Part shown: in pieces, positions 26,258-34,882 of the stretch | Layout of the letters: the number at the start of each line of letters is the position of its first letter | Position numbering within the stretch: the first letter of the stretch is position 1 | DNA from: CAVWXT01 sp963759115 | GTDB lineage: Bacteria; Planctomycetota; Planctomycetia; Pirellulales; Thermoguttaceae | Direction: 5' to 3' | Assembly: GCA_963759115.1 (NCBI GenBank) | Contig: CAVWXT010000002.1 | Location: 372,001-436,000 of the forward strand | Length of the DNA stretch: 64,000 nucleotides | The notes under the pieces: model-generated | Told to the model about the DNA's origin: nothing | The model's input: the letters and a program-made list of their open reading frames with translations, nothing else | Database searches by the model: none | Made by a program: the position numbers and the translations under genes

Positions 26258-26330
26258 TAGGTCTCCTTGTTTGGTGGAGGAAAGATGGATTCGTTACTGC
26301 TTCCATCCTACTCCACCAGCAAGGGGCCTA
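26258..26330 (-). other. Nested hairpin before transposase 2
   Basis: TAGG pairs with CCTA, CCTTG with CAAGG, GGTGGAG (26273-26279) with CTCCACC (26311-26317), and GATGGA (26284-26289) with TCCATC (26302-26307). The position and nesting resemble those before transposase 1 although the bases differ. Confidence 0.5.
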
Positions 26331-26400
26331 TCACGCGGCGGTTATAGTATCAGGAGTCTTTAATTGCTCCCCTCACTCGGCGCGGCTCAGCTAACTTAGC

Positions 26401-26529
26401 TCAGGCACTCGCGTGCCTGACCACTCCCTCACGTGGCGTCCCGGACGGCCGTTCGATCCCATTTGGCACAATTTCTGCCCTAGACAACGCCCGGCGACCA
26501 GCGCATCATAACGAGCGCGGGACGCTGTA
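26401..26529. repeat. 129-bp direct repeat, left copy
   Basis: It begins TCAGGCACTCGCGTGCCTGA (a palindrome) and ends GGGACGCTGTA. It aligns without gaps to 27307-27435, with 116 of 129 bases identical by direct comparison. No gene is seen in it. Confidence 0.85.
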
Positions 26530-26540
26530 GCCACAGCCAC

Positions 26541-26605
26541 AGAAAAGGGGACATCACTGATTACGGGACGTGATGTTCAGACATATCAGTGATGTCCCCT
26601 TTTGT
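26541..26605. repeat. GGGGACA palindromic repeat
   Basis: AGAAAAGGGGACATCACTGA is the inverted complement of TCAGTGATGTCCCCTTTT, with a loop containing a second small dyad. It belongs to the family found inside rnr and the kinase. Confidence 0.8.
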
Positions 26606-26699
26606 CTCGCCCGACGGGGGGACCGAACTGTTTCCAATTCTTGGGAGAACGCCATTGCCGCTACAGAGGAGTCGCGGCCCTGTGCTGGCGTGCGCGTCC

Positions 26700-26727
26700 T
26701 TACTGGACTGCCCGCACGGAGTATAAT
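26700..26727 (+). promoter_or_regulatory. Promoter of the toxin-antitoxin operon
   Basis: TTACTG and TATAAT (26722-26727) lie 16 bp apart, and CAGGAG follows at 26734-26739 as ribosome site. The spacing points to the GTG at 26748 as the start of the toxin. Confidence 0.5.
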
Positions 26728-26747
26728 CGTATACAGGAGTGAGAGCC

Positions 26748-27042
26748 GTGCGATTCCAGGTGACCCTGACGCCCAGCGCGGATGAAGACCTCAAACATTA
26801 CCGTGCATTCGAGCAACGAGCCATTGTCGACGCGATGAAGATTCACTTGAGGGCCGATGCGAACGTCGAGACCAAGCGCCGAAAGAGATTGGCCGGACAT
26901 CCGGTTGCACCCCTGGGAACTGCGAGTCGGCAACTATCGCGTCTTCTACGAATTGGAAGCGGAAACTCGCGTCAAGGTCGTTGCCGTTGGACACAAAGAA
27001 CACAACGACCTGTTCATACGGGGAAAGATGGTGAATTTATGA
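26748..27042 (+). CDS. RelE/HigB-type toxin (frameshifted)
   Basis: The start (VRFQVTLTPSADEDLKHYRA, then VDAMKIHLRADANVETKRRK) and the end (PWELRVGNYRVFYELEAETR, VGHKEHNDLFIRG) are those of RelE-family mRNA interferases, with the basic and aromatic residues of the C-terminal strand. One or more base changes near 26875 split them into two frames. The GTG at 26748 is placed by the ribosome site. The stop overlaps the antitoxin ATG (ATGA). Toxin before antitoxin is the HigBA-like order. Confidence 0.75.
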
Positions 27043-27293
27043 CCAAAGTGGACGTGCGTCAAAGACCCGTCAGCGTCGATGAACTGCTGCAATTGGCCAG
27101 CGATGACGCAGTGCTCGTCGTCAGCCGCGACGGCCACGAGTTCGTCGTCGAGGCCGCGGATGCCTTCGACCGCGAGGTCGCTCGACTGGCCGAGAGCAGG
27201 AACTTCATGTCGTTCCTGGCCGAACGTTCCCGAGAATCCGGCAGCGTGCCGCTCGAAGAGATTGAACAACGCTTTGGCGCCGAGCCGCAATGA
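27039..27293 (+). CDS. Antitoxin partner of the RelE-type toxin
   Basis: This 84-residue protein begins MTKVDVRQRPVSVDELLQLA and contains AVLVVSRDGHEFVVEAADAF, a Phd/YefM-like or small planctomycete antitoxin pattern, with an acidic C-terminal helix (EEIEQRFGAEPQ) suited to wrapping the toxin. The four-base overlap with the toxin implies coupled translation. The family assignment is from context and general form. Confidence 0.7.
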   Translation: MTKVDVRQRPVSVDELLQLASDDAVLVVSRDGHEFVVEAADAFDREVARLAESRNFMSFLAERSRESGSVPLEEIEQRFGAEPQ

Positions 27294-27306
27294 CAGCCAA
27301 CGTAGA

Positions 27307-27435
27307 TCAGGCACTCCCGTGCCTGACATCTCCCTCACGTGACGTCCCGGACGGTCGTCCGATCCGCTTTGGCCCAATTTCTGCCCTAGACAACGCCCGC
27401 CGCCCGGCGCATCATAACGAGTGCGGGACGCTGTA
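27307..27435. repeat. 129-bp direct repeat, right copy
   Basis: This is the right partner of 26401-26529 in the same orientation, placed 13 bp after the antitoxin stop. Together the two copies bracket the toxin-antitoxin pair and one palindromic repeat. Confidence 0.85.
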
Positions 27436-27516
27436 TCGGCAGCTTCTGCGGGGGCCTGCGGCGACGAACGTGAAATTGGAAATCTATCGCGTTGTTGAAC
27501 AACGCAAGCGACGGCC

Positions 27517-28196
27517 ATGAACAAGAAACAACTGCTCGCTTCGCTCGAAGGGCAGGACTCGTCCACGTTGATCGAGTTCCTGGAAGCGGCCTACGACCAA
27601 ATGAACACCGACCAGCGGCGGGCGGTCTTCGGCAAAGCGGTGAAGAAGGCCAAGCCGCCGGCTGTCGACGGCAAGTCCCTGTTGGCAGACGTGAAGCATT
27701 TCCAACGCGATTCCCTGGCCCGCGCCTACTACGCCCCATTCGACATCAACTCGAAGAACTTCAGCCACGTTCCCGAGCAGACGAACGCCTGGTTTGACCG
27801 CCTCGGCGATTTGTTGAACGATTGCGCCCGCCTGTCGCAACAGGGCGACCACGCGGGCGCCGTGGAGTGCTTCCGAATCCTGTACGAGTTGGTCGAGGCG
27901 ATGGGGCGCGGCGAGGAGATCGTATTCGCCGACGAATATGGCACGTGGATGATCCCCGTGGATGAAAGGAAGATCATCGCCGCGTATCTGGCGTCTCTGG
28001 CGGCGATCTCGACGCCCGAGCAATACGCCGCCGCCGCCCTGCCACTGGTGCGACGGGACAGCATGGAGTCGTTCAGCAAGAAGACGTACAGCGCGGCATC
28101 CGTGCCGCCAACAAGGCCCAGAAGGCGCGATTGAAAGCGGAGGTGCAGCCCGACGACATTCCGCCGCGGCGGTGTGGCAATGACGAAGCGAACTGA
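27517..28196 (+). CDS. Conserved hypothetical protein (frameshift near the end)
   Basis: The alpha-helical protein begins MNKKQLLASLEGQDSSTLIE and has a middle part with AYYAPFDINSKNFSHVPEQT and EYGTWMIPVDERKIIAAYL. The frame runs to 28134, but near 28085 a shift restores a natural ending, RGIRAANKAQKARLKAEVQP, to a TGA at 28194-28196, giving about 225 residues. I know similar proteins in planctomycetes and cyanobacteria without a function. It follows the right 129-bp repeat. Confidence 0.65.
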
Positions 28197-28314
28197 AACG
28201 GCGTGCCGCTGGCTTTGCCAATGCTGTGGGCGTTTCACGGTCCCATCGAGGCTTGAGCAAGGATGGGAAACCGGCAGGGCAGACAGGAGGCAGAGCGACC
28301 GGCAGGGAGGAAGA

Positions 28315-28512
28315 AGTACGGAGTACGGAGTACGGAGTGCCAGGCAAGCAGCGCAGAGAGGGCAAGTGGTCGCTTCCTACTCCGTACTCCGTACTGGGTA
28401 CTCGGTACCTGAGTGTTTCTCCCCCTTGTCAAAACGGCCCTCACTTGCTAGCCTGACCCTGCACTTTACTTCACCTTGTATCCGCAGCACTCCGTACTTG
28501 GTACTCCGTACT
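28315..28512. repeat. GTACGGAGTACGG repeat cluster, left of the four-helix-bundle gene
   Basis: AGTACGGAGTACGGAGTACGG on one side faces CTACTCCGTACTCCGTACT (about 28378-28395) as an inverted repeat. A further ACTCCGTACTTGGTACTCCG at 28489 lies just before the gene. Confidence 0.75.
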
Positions 28513-28534
28513 CTTTCTCGCCAAGGAGCCGCAC

Positions 28535-29017
28535 ATGCCCGCCGCACGGAGCTTTACGGAGCTTCTGTTCTGGCAGCGGGCAAGACAATGGTCGAAACGG
28601 ATCTTTCAGTGTACCGGCCGCGAACCGTTTCATGGCGACCGGCGCCTGACGGTGCAAATTAACGATTCCTCCGAATCGATCACGGCCAACATCGCCGAAG
28701 GGTTCGGCCGCGGCACACAGGGAGAGTTTGTCTTGTTTCTCGGCTATGCGATCGGGAGCCTCGACGAGACCCAATCGCATCTTTGCACCGCTTACGACCG
28801 CGAGTATCTGACAAAGACCGAGTTCGGCGAGCTTTTTCAGGAGGGGACGGAGATTCGCAAGATGACCGTCGGCTTCATTGGCTCGATGGTCAAGCCAGGG
28901 TCGGGCGTCAAGCACTTGCGCAAGATGCCGAGTTGGACCGAACAGGTTTGGGAGTTGTATGAGCGGACCACCGGCAAGCCTCGTCCGCCGCTATTTCAGC
29001 AACCGAAGCAGGAGTGA
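28535..29017 (+). CDS. Four-helix-bundle protein (23S rRNA intervening-sequence type)
   Basis: This 160-residue helical protein is of the family first found in intervening sequences of 23S rRNA genes. Signature stretches are FTELLFWQRARQWSKRIF, then the SSESITANIAEGFGRGTQGE region and FVLFLGYAIGSLDETQSHL. Here it is free-standing, not in rRNA. GTAC-rich repeats lie on both sides. The family forms pentamers in crystal structures; its cellular role is not settled. Confidence 0.88.
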   Translation: MPAARSFTELLFWQRARQWSKRIFQCTGREPFHGDRRLTVQINDSSESITANIAEGFGRGTQGEFVLFLGYAIGSLDETQSHLCTAYDREYLTKTEFGELFQEGTEIRKMTVGFIGSMVKPGSGVKHLRKMPSWTEQVWELYERTTGKPRPPLFQQPKQE

Positions 29018-29036
29018 GAGGGCGGCGTGGCGAGAA

Positions 29037-29167
29037 CGAAGTACGGAATGAAGAGTACGAAGTACGGAGTACGGAGCAGAAGAGTACGAAGTATGAAGTA
29101 CGGCGCAGAGAGGTACGAAGCACGGAGTACAAAGCACGGGCAAAGAGTACGGAGTGCGCAGTACGGA
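29037..29167. repeat. GTACGGAGTACGG repeat cluster, right of the four-helix-bundle gene
   Basis: At least eight GAAGTACGGA/GAGTACGAAG-type units with irregular spacing fill the gap to the next gene. Together with the left cluster they enclose the four-helix-bundle gene. Confidence 0.75.
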
Positions 29168-29198
29168 TGGTGCAAGTAGTCTCGTATGGGAGGATGCT

Positions 29199-30002
29199 AT
29201 GGACAAACTGACTCGAAGATCAATGTTGCGACGGTCGTCCGCTCTGGCGGGAGCGGCGCTGCTGCCGTCGGCGACGGCCCAGGCGCAAGAGAAACCCGCC
29301 GCGGCCGACCGGAAGCTGACGATCGTTGCCGTGGGTGGTCACTTCGACAACCCCCAGTCCTGTGCCGGCGGAACCTTGACTCTATTCGCGGACCAAGGGC
29401 ACGAAGTGGTGGGGCTGTCGATCACCGGCGGACCGCCTCCTGCCCCCGGCGCAAATCCCGAAGACCGCTCCGTCAAGAACCGTTTGAACGCCATGCGGAT
29501 GGCGGAAATCCTGAAGATTCGGCTGGAGTGCCTGGACTATGTCGGCTCGAACAGCGGCCAGTTTTCGCCTTCCGTCGGCTACGCGACCGGTTGTGAAGTC
29601 TCGGGACAGCGGTATAAGGAATTCACGGAGATCCTGCTGGACAAGTACAAGCCGGACCTAGTCTTCACCCACTGGCCGATTGATTTCCACATGGACCATC
29701 GGGCCGCTTCGCTGTTGACTTTTGAGGCCTGGTTGCGGGGCGGGAGGAAGTTCCCGCTCTATTACATGGAAGCGGAACTGGGGACCCAGACGCAGAACTT
29801 CTACGCCACGCATTACGTGGACATCACCTCCGTGGAGGAGCGCACGCACGAGGCGTGGAAGGCCGACACCTTGTGGTACGACGCCTGCTGGCCTCTCCAC
29901 GACCGGATGCGGCGGATCCGGGGCGGCGAACACGGCTGCAAGGTGGCCGAGGCCTTCAACCACCACCCCCAAAGTCCGCGGGCGCCGGCGTTGCCGGCGT
30001 GA
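29199..30002 (+). CDS. PIG-L family deacetylase-like protein, Tat-exported
   Basis: This 267-residue protein has a twin-arginine signal (TRRSMLRRSSALAGAALLPS). The PIG-L (LmbE-like) fold is recognisable, but the usual AHPDD zinc motif reads GGHFDNP, keeping His and the first Asp position while the second is Asn. The distal HMDHR supplies the last zinc ligand. Known members deacetylate N-acetylglucosaminyl compounds. The ATG at 29199 fits the signal peptide. It is followed closely by the DUF1080 gene, a common pairing in planctomycete sugar-degradation clusters. Confidence 0.85.
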   Translation: MDKLTRRSMLRRSSALAGAALLPSATAQAQEKPAAADRKLTIVAVGGHFDNPQSCAGGTLTLFADQGHEVVGLSITGGPPPAPGANPEDRSVKNRLNAMRMAEILKIRLECLDYVGSNSGQFSPSVGYATGCEVSGQRYKEFTEILLDKYKPDLVFTHWPIDFHMDHRAASLLTFEAWLRGGRKFPLYYMEAELGTQTQNFYATHYVDITSVEERTHEAWKADTLWYDACWPLHDRMRRIRGGEHGCKVAEAFNHHPQSPRAPALPA

Positions 30003-30042
30003 GCAGATTCGCATGATTTCACATTGCCTGGAGATGCCGAAC

Positions 30043-32256
30043 ATGAGCGTCAAAACACTTTTCGCGTCGGTCTTGGCCGCGTTCGCGTTGGCTTGTTCCC
30101 TGGCCGCCGCCGCCGACAAAGACGACGGCTTCACGCCGCTGTTCGACGGCAAAACGCTGCAAGGATGGAAGCAACTGGGCGGAAACGCCAAGTTCACCGT
30201 GGAAGACGGCCAGATCGTCGGGGCCTCAGTGCCCAACTCGAAGAACAGCTTCCTCTGCACCGAGAAGACCTACCGCGACTTCATCCTCGAATTGGAGTTC
30301 AAGGTCGACGACGAGTTGAACTCGGGCGTCCAAATCCGCAGCGAGAGCACGCCGGAATACCAGAAGGGGCGGGTCCACGGCTACCAGGTCGAGATCGATC
30401 CCGAGTCGCGGGCGTGGAGCGGCGGCATCTACGACGAAGGCCGCCGCGGCTGGCTCTGCGACCTCAAGAACAACGAGCCGGCCCGAAAGGCCTTCCGCCA
30501 CAACCAGTGGAACAAGTTCCACATCGAGTGCGTGGGCGACTCGATCAAGACGTGGATCAACGGCGTGCCGGCCGCCGAACTGAAAGACGGCATGACCAAG
30601 GAGGGCTTCATCGGCCTCCAGGTCCACGCCGTCGGCAAGCTTGAGAAGCCGCTCTACATCCGCTTCCGCGAGATCCGGCTGAAAGAGCTGCACCCGCAGG
30701 CGAACACACCAGCGAAACCGCACGTCCTGGTGACGATCTCCAAGGAGACGACCTATATCACCGAGCCGCTGCGGGCCGACGGCTATCCGGATTACGTGGC
30801 GGCCTTGAACCAGCGGGCCAGCGAGGGCGTGACGCCCGAGAACAACGCGGCTGTGCTTTTCTGGAAGGCGATCGGGTGGCCAGAGTGGGTCGCTGCCCAG
30901 GATCGCGACCAGTTCTTCAAGATGCTCGGCATCCAGACGCTGCCGGAAAAGGGAGACTATTACGTCGCGTTCTATGAGTACGCCGGTCCGCCGAGTGACA
31001 CGAAAAAGCTTGTGGACGAACAGGCGGCGAGCAACAAGGCAATGGGAACCTTGGACGACCAGATGGATCAGGCGGCCAAGCGGCCCTGGTCCAGACGCGA
31101 GTTCCCCGCGTTTGCCGGTTGGCTTGAGGCCAATGAGAAACCGCTGGCACTGTTGGTCGAGGCCTTCAAGCGACCGCGGCGGTATGATCCGGAGATTGGC
31201 GAGAAGAACGGCTTGGCGTTTCCGCTCGTCCCGCCGGCCCTCCCGCCGGAGCGCGAGGCGTGCCGCGCGTTACTCCCCCGGGCGATGCTCCGCGCACACG
31301 ACGGGCAGGTTGACCAGGCGTGGGCGGACCTGCTGAGTTGCCATCGGCACGCGCGGCTGGTCGCTCAGGGCCCCTGGTTCATCGAAACCTTGGTGGCTTA
31401 TGCAATCAACGCGCAAGCCGATGCGGGGAATCAAGGTATGCTGCAACATGCGAAACTCAGCGCAGCGCGGCTCATGAGGATGCGCGACGAACTCGACAAA
31501 CTGCCGCCCATGCCCAGGATGGCCGACAAGATCGACGTGGGCGAGCGGTTTACGTATCTTTCCATCGCGTCGTACGGAGCAAGGTCCGGAATCGCGTCAA
31601 TGATGGAGTCCCTCGGTAGCGAAGCGCCCAAGTACAAGGACGGAATCTTCAAGAAAATGGCCGATTCGCTGGCCGAAGGGGCGATCGACTGGGACGTGGT
31701 GCTCCGCACGGGCAACTCCTGGTACGACCGGCTGGTCGAGGCGTTTCGCAAGCGCACCCGCGGCGAACGGAAGGCGGCTCTGGACAAGATCGCCGACGGT
31801 CTTCGCAAGGCAGGAAAGGAAGCCGAGGACTGGAAATCATTGCCCCTGTCGGTTTTCGGCGAGCCCCGACGGGACATCTCGGAGCGGGTCGGCAAAGCCC
31901 TTGTGTCGTTGTGCTGTTCGGGCATCCCACGATGCGTCGATTCGGAGGATCGCGCGGCGATGCAGTTCGAGTTGACCAAACTGGCCTTCACCCTGGCGGC
32001 ATACCGTGCCGATCATGGCTCGTATCCGGCGAAGCTGGCCGGCTTAGCGCCGAAGTACGTCGCCGAAGTCCCTAAAGACATCTTCATTGATGCAGAGTTG
32101 CGCTACAAACAGGAAGGCGACGGCTACTTGCTTTATAGCGTCGGCCCCAACGGCAAAGATGATGGGGCAAGAGGCTTCGACGACCGCAAGGAGGACGAAG
32201 ACTGGGACGACCTGGTTGTCCGCATGCCGGCAGCCGTAGAGCAGAAACAGAAGTAG
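30043..32256 (+). CDS. DUF1080 (3-keto-disaccharide hydrolase) domain fused to a planctomycete C-terminal domain
   Basis: After a signal peptide (TLFASVLAAFALACSLAAAA) comes a DUF1080 concanavalin-like domain, residues about 25-220 (FTPLFDGKTLQGWKQLGG, VQIRSESTPEYQKGRVHGYQ, IGLQVHAVG). From about residue 235 a second protein begins, with KETTYITEPLRADGYPDYVA and GVTPENNAAVLFWKAIGWPE, a family usually seen alone in planctomycetes. It ends with a type II pseudopilin-like stretch (LAAYRADHGSYPAKLAGLAP, LYSVGPNGKDDG). No stop or frame change separates the parts in 737 codons. The ATGs at 30013 and 30034 are alternatives. Confidence 0.85.
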   Translation: MSVKTLFASVLAAFALACSLAAAADKDDGFTPLFDGKTLQGWKQLGGNAKFTVEDGQIVGASVPNSKNSFLCTEKTYRDFILELEFKVDDELNSGVQIRSESTPEYQKGRVHGYQVEIDPESRAWSGGIYDEGRRGWLCDLKNNEPARKAFRHNQWNKFHIECVGDSIKTWINGVPAAELKDGMTKEGFIGLQVHAVGKLEKPLYIRFREIRLKELHPQANTPAKPHVLVTISKETTYITEPLRADGYPDYVAALNQRASEGVTPENNAAVLFWKAIGWPEWVAAQDRDQFFKMLGIQTLPEKGDYYVAFYEYAGPPSDTKKLVDEQAASNKAMGTLDDQMDQAAKRPWSRREFPAFAGWLEANEKPLALLVEAFKRPRRYDPEIGEKNGLAFPLVPPALPPEREACRALLPRAMLRAHDGQVDQAWADLLSCHRHARLVAQGPWFIETLVAYAINAQADAGNQGMLQHAKLSAARLMRMRDELDKLPPMPRMADKIDVGERFTYLSIASYGARSGIASMMESLGSEAPKYKDGIFKKMADSLAEGAIDWDVVLRTGNSWYDRLVEAFRKRTRGERKAALDKIADGLRKAGKEAEDWKSLPLSVFGEPRRDISERVGKALVSLCCSGIPRCVDSEDRAAMQFELTKLAFTLAAYRADHGSYPAKLAGLAPKYVAEVPKDIFIDAELRYKQEGDGYLLYSVGPNGKDDGARGFDDRKEDEDWDDLVVRMPAAVEQKQK

Positions 32257-32560
32257 ATCGCGGCTGGTCGAAGTTCACCACCGGCAACGATTGGCGTTTT
32301 TCGTTCCCAATTCCCAATCTCAAATCCCTAATCCCCAATCCCTCTTCGTCGCACACGGAACCTCCGCCCCATTGTAGGCAATTAGCCCCCCCATCATAAT
32401 GGAGGAGCAGGCCGGACATCGTAGAACGGAAGTCATTCCGTTCGTTTTTCGGGTGGGTCCGTTCTTCTTTGCAGGACCAAATAGGTTTCGTCCTATACTT
32501 TCCAAGATGGAGCGAATTACCTACTAGTGTCCAGGCGTTCCGCGTTGAGGAGGTGCGATC
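32257..32560. repeat. Repeat-bearing gap before the SPFH gene
   Basis: It contains a CCCAATTCCCAATCTCAAAT-type tandem (32306-32345), of the GGGATTAGGGATT family in reverse, and a palindrome GTAGAACGGAAGTCATTCCG (32420-32444). A possible -10 box TATACT lies near 32497. No gene is seen. Confidence 0.6.
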
Positions 32561-34552
32561 ATGGCGTTCCTGACGTTCTTGGCGACGCATTGGCTTCTGA
32601 CGGCCGTGGTGGCCATCATCGCGGTGCTGGTGATTCCCTCGATCCGCATCATCGGCCCGACCGAAGTGGGCCTGGTCACGAAACGATTCTCGAAGGAGAA
32701 GCTGCCCGAGGACAACCCGATCGCCTTCCTCGGCGAGGCGGGCTACCAGGCCGACCTCCTGATGCCCGGCTGGCGTTTCAAGTTTTGGGTGCTCTACGCG
32801 GTGGAAAAGCATCCCTGGGTGCAAGTCCGGGCCGGCGAGATCGGCGTGGTGGTGGCCCAGACGGGCAAGCCGTTGCCCGTGGGCGCCAAGTCGGCCGAAT
32901 CCGTCAGCGAATTGAACCTCATCACGGACCTCCGCGCGTGGCTCAAGGCCGGCGGACAGAAGGGCGTGCAGCGCCCCGTGCTGCCGCCCGGCAGCCTCAT
33001 GCCGGTTCATCCGGTGGGCTTTCTGATCATTACCCGGGAACGCGTGTACGGCGTGCCGGTGGCCCAGGAGTTCCAGCGCTTGCAGGCCCACGGCAAGTTC
33101 ACCTTCCAATCGTTCGGGCTGACGGAGGAGCAACTCAAGGTTACGGTGATCACGCCGCGCACGGCGGGCAGCGGCGGCGTGTTGGATACGTGCGGCATCG
33201 TCACGGTGCTCGACGGCCAGCCGCTGCCGGGCGGCGCCATCGCCAGCCGCCTCGGCGAGTTCGACGACATCAAGCGGCTCGAATCGGAGGATGCCACCGA
33301 TCAGGCGCGCATCGAGGCCCTGATCGGGTCGAAGTCGGTCGAACACAACAACTACCAGGACTTCGACGCGTTTCTGAAGGCCGGCGGCCGCATCGGGCTC
33401 CAGCACGACCCGCTGCTCTACGGGGCCTACCTGCTCAATCCGTTCCTGGTGCGGGTCGAAGAAGTCCCCATGCTGGTCGTCAAGCAGGGCGAAGTGGCGG
33501 TCATCAAGGCCTACGTGGGGCTGCCCACCCAAGACACTTCCGGAGCGGCCTTCAAGTTCGGCTCGATCGTGCGGCCGGGCCACCGCGGCATCTGGCAGGA
33601 ACCGCTGCGGACCGGCAAATACGCCATCAACCCCCGCTGCTACGAAGCCGAACACGTGCCTACCGCCATCCTCAGCCTGAACTGGTCGGAGGCGGTCAGC
33701 GAGGCCCATAAACTCGACGAGCGACTGTCGAAGATCGTCGCCAAGAGCCGGGAAGGCTTCGTCTTCAGCATCGAACTGGTCGTGCAGATCCACGTGCCCG
33801 ATACGACGGCTCCGCGAGTCATCAGCATGGTGGGCACGATTGCCAACCTGGTCAACGAGGTGTTGCAGGCGGCCGTGGGAAACCACTTCCGCGACACGCT
33901 CCAGAGCATGCCGGCGGTCCAGTTCATCGAGACCCGCCGAGAGGTGCAGCAGAGCGCGCTGGACCACATCCGCGAGCAACTGAACCAGTACGAGGTGGAA
34001 ACCCGCGGCGTGTTCATCCAGGACGTGATCCTGCCGCAAGAACTGGTCCAGGTGCTCACGCAGCGCGAAATCGCCAACCAGGAGAAGGCCACCTACCGGA
34101 TGCAGCAGGAGGCCCAACAACTGCGAATCGACATGGAGAAGGCCAAGGGCACGGCCGACATGCAGGCCAAGTTGGCCCAGGCCCAGGTGGGTGTGGCCAT
34201 CGCCACGCAGACCGCCGAAGCCCGCAAGAAGCAAGCCGACGGCGAGGCGACCTACATCGCCGAAACGGGACGCGCCAAAGGGGCCGAGGTCGAGGCGGTG
34301 GGACTCGCCCGCGCCAAGGGCTTTGAGGCCCAGGTCCGTGCGTTGGGCCAGGGGCCCACGGCGGTCATCAACGTGGCCACCGCGCTGGCCGAGCGGGGCA
34401 TCAAGATCATGCCGGAGATTCTGGCCCTCGGCGGTGGATCGACGCTGGAAGGAGTCGGCGCGACCCTGATGAAGTTCCTGGCAGAGCGGACGGGGGCGTC
34501 GGCCAGCCCCAGCGCCGCACCGCCTGTTGCCGAAACTCCTGCACAAACGTGA
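32561..34552 (+). CDS. SPFH/Band 7 (flotillin-like) membrane protein
   Basis: This 663-residue protein has one N-terminal membrane helix (WLLTAVVAIIAVLVIPSIRI), the SPFH/Band 7 domain (VLPPGSLMPVHPVGFLIITR; later IELVVQIHVPDTTAPRVISM, VNEVLQAAVGNHFRDTLQSM) and a long coiled coil rich in Ala/Glu/Gln (about residues 480-580), then a glycine-rich end. Such proteins form membrane microdomain scaffolds. It is longer than typical SPFH proteins because of inserted segments in the first half. It is followed after 10 bp by a small protein gene and probably forms an operon with it. Confidence 0.88.
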   Translation: MAFLTFLATHWLLTAVVAIIAVLVIPSIRIIGPTEVGLVTKRFSKEKLPEDNPIAFLGEAGYQADLLMPGWRFKFWVLYAVEKHPWVQVRAGEIGVVVAQTGKPLPVGAKSAESVSELNLITDLRAWLKAGGQKGVQRPVLPPGSLMPVHPVGFLIITRERVYGVPVAQEFQRLQAHGKFTFQSFGLTEEQLKVTVITPRTAGSGGVLDTCGIVTVLDGQPLPGGAIASRLGEFDDIKRLESEDATDQARIEALIGSKSVEHNNYQDFDAFLKAGGRIGLQHDPLLYGAYLLNPFLVRVEEVPMLVVKQGEVAVIKAYVGLPTQDTSGAAFKFGSIVRPGHRGIWQEPLRTGKYAINPRCYEAEHVPTAILSLNWSEAVSEAHKLDERLSKIVAKSREGFVFSIELVVQIHVPDTTAPRVISMVGTIANLVNEVLQAAVGNHFRDTLQSMPAVQFIETRREVQQSALDHIREQLNQYEVETRGVFIQDVILPQELVQVLTQREIANQEKATYRMQQEAQQLRIDMEKAKGTADMQAKLAQAQVGVAIATQTAEARKKQADGEATYIAETGRAKGAEVEAVGLARAKGFEAQVRALGQGPTAVINVATALAERGIKIMPEILALGGGSTLEGVGATLMKFLAERTGASASPSAAPPVAETPAQT

Positions 34553-34562
34553 GAGAAGCCCA

Positions 34563-34826
34563 ATGACATCCTCCGATCCTTCCCAGCCGCCGCCCAGCCC
34601 GCAAGAACTCAAAGCGGCGCTCAAGGCCTTCAAGAAACGCCTGAAACTGACCTGCCTCGACGACCAATCGCGGATTGGCGTGGGGCCGATGAGCAGCGGC
34701 CGCGCCTCGGGCATTGTGGCCATCACGCCGCCCGACCAGTATCCGCCGGCCGTTTGGGAGGAGTTGGCGCGGCAGGGAAAGCTCAAGCGGGCCGGCAGCG
34801 GCCTTTACGAACTGGGGCAGCCGTAG
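34563..34826 (+). CDS. Small conserved hypothetical protein
   Basis: This 87-residue protein has a basic central helix (ELKAALKAFKKRLKLTCLDD) and a conserved end (RASGIVAITPPDQYPPAVWE, LYELG). I know it as a planctomycete small protein without a function. It follows the SPFH gene with a 10-bp gap containing GAGAGAAG as ribosome site. Confidence 0.7.
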   Translation: MTSSDPSQPPPSPQELKAALKAFKKRLKLTCLDDQSRIGVGPMSSGRASGIVAITPPDQYPPAVWEELARQGKLKRAGSGLYELGQP

Positions 34827-34882
34827 CAGCCCCCGCTTGACAAGCAGCCACGTGGCGGCTATTTTCTCGTGCATTGTGTCGT

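Larger units (their letters stand above)
25041..26335 (-). mobile_element. IS110-family insertion sequence 2 (approximate limits)
   Basis: The limits are taken from the conserved box on the 3' side and the nested hairpin on the 5' side; no terminal repeats are visible. The 3' noncoding part (about 210 bp) is much longer than that of the first element. Confidence 0.45.

Noticed and set aside
28315..29167. ScaI sites (AGTACT) concentrated in the GTAC repeats as targets of the restriction system
   Set aside because: The repeat units read AGTACGG and ACTCCGTAC and do not contain AGTACT.
32084..34786. 900-codon open frame opposite the SPFH gene
   Set aside because: It is antisense to a well-supported gene and has a biased His/Arg/Gly/Leu composition with no domain.
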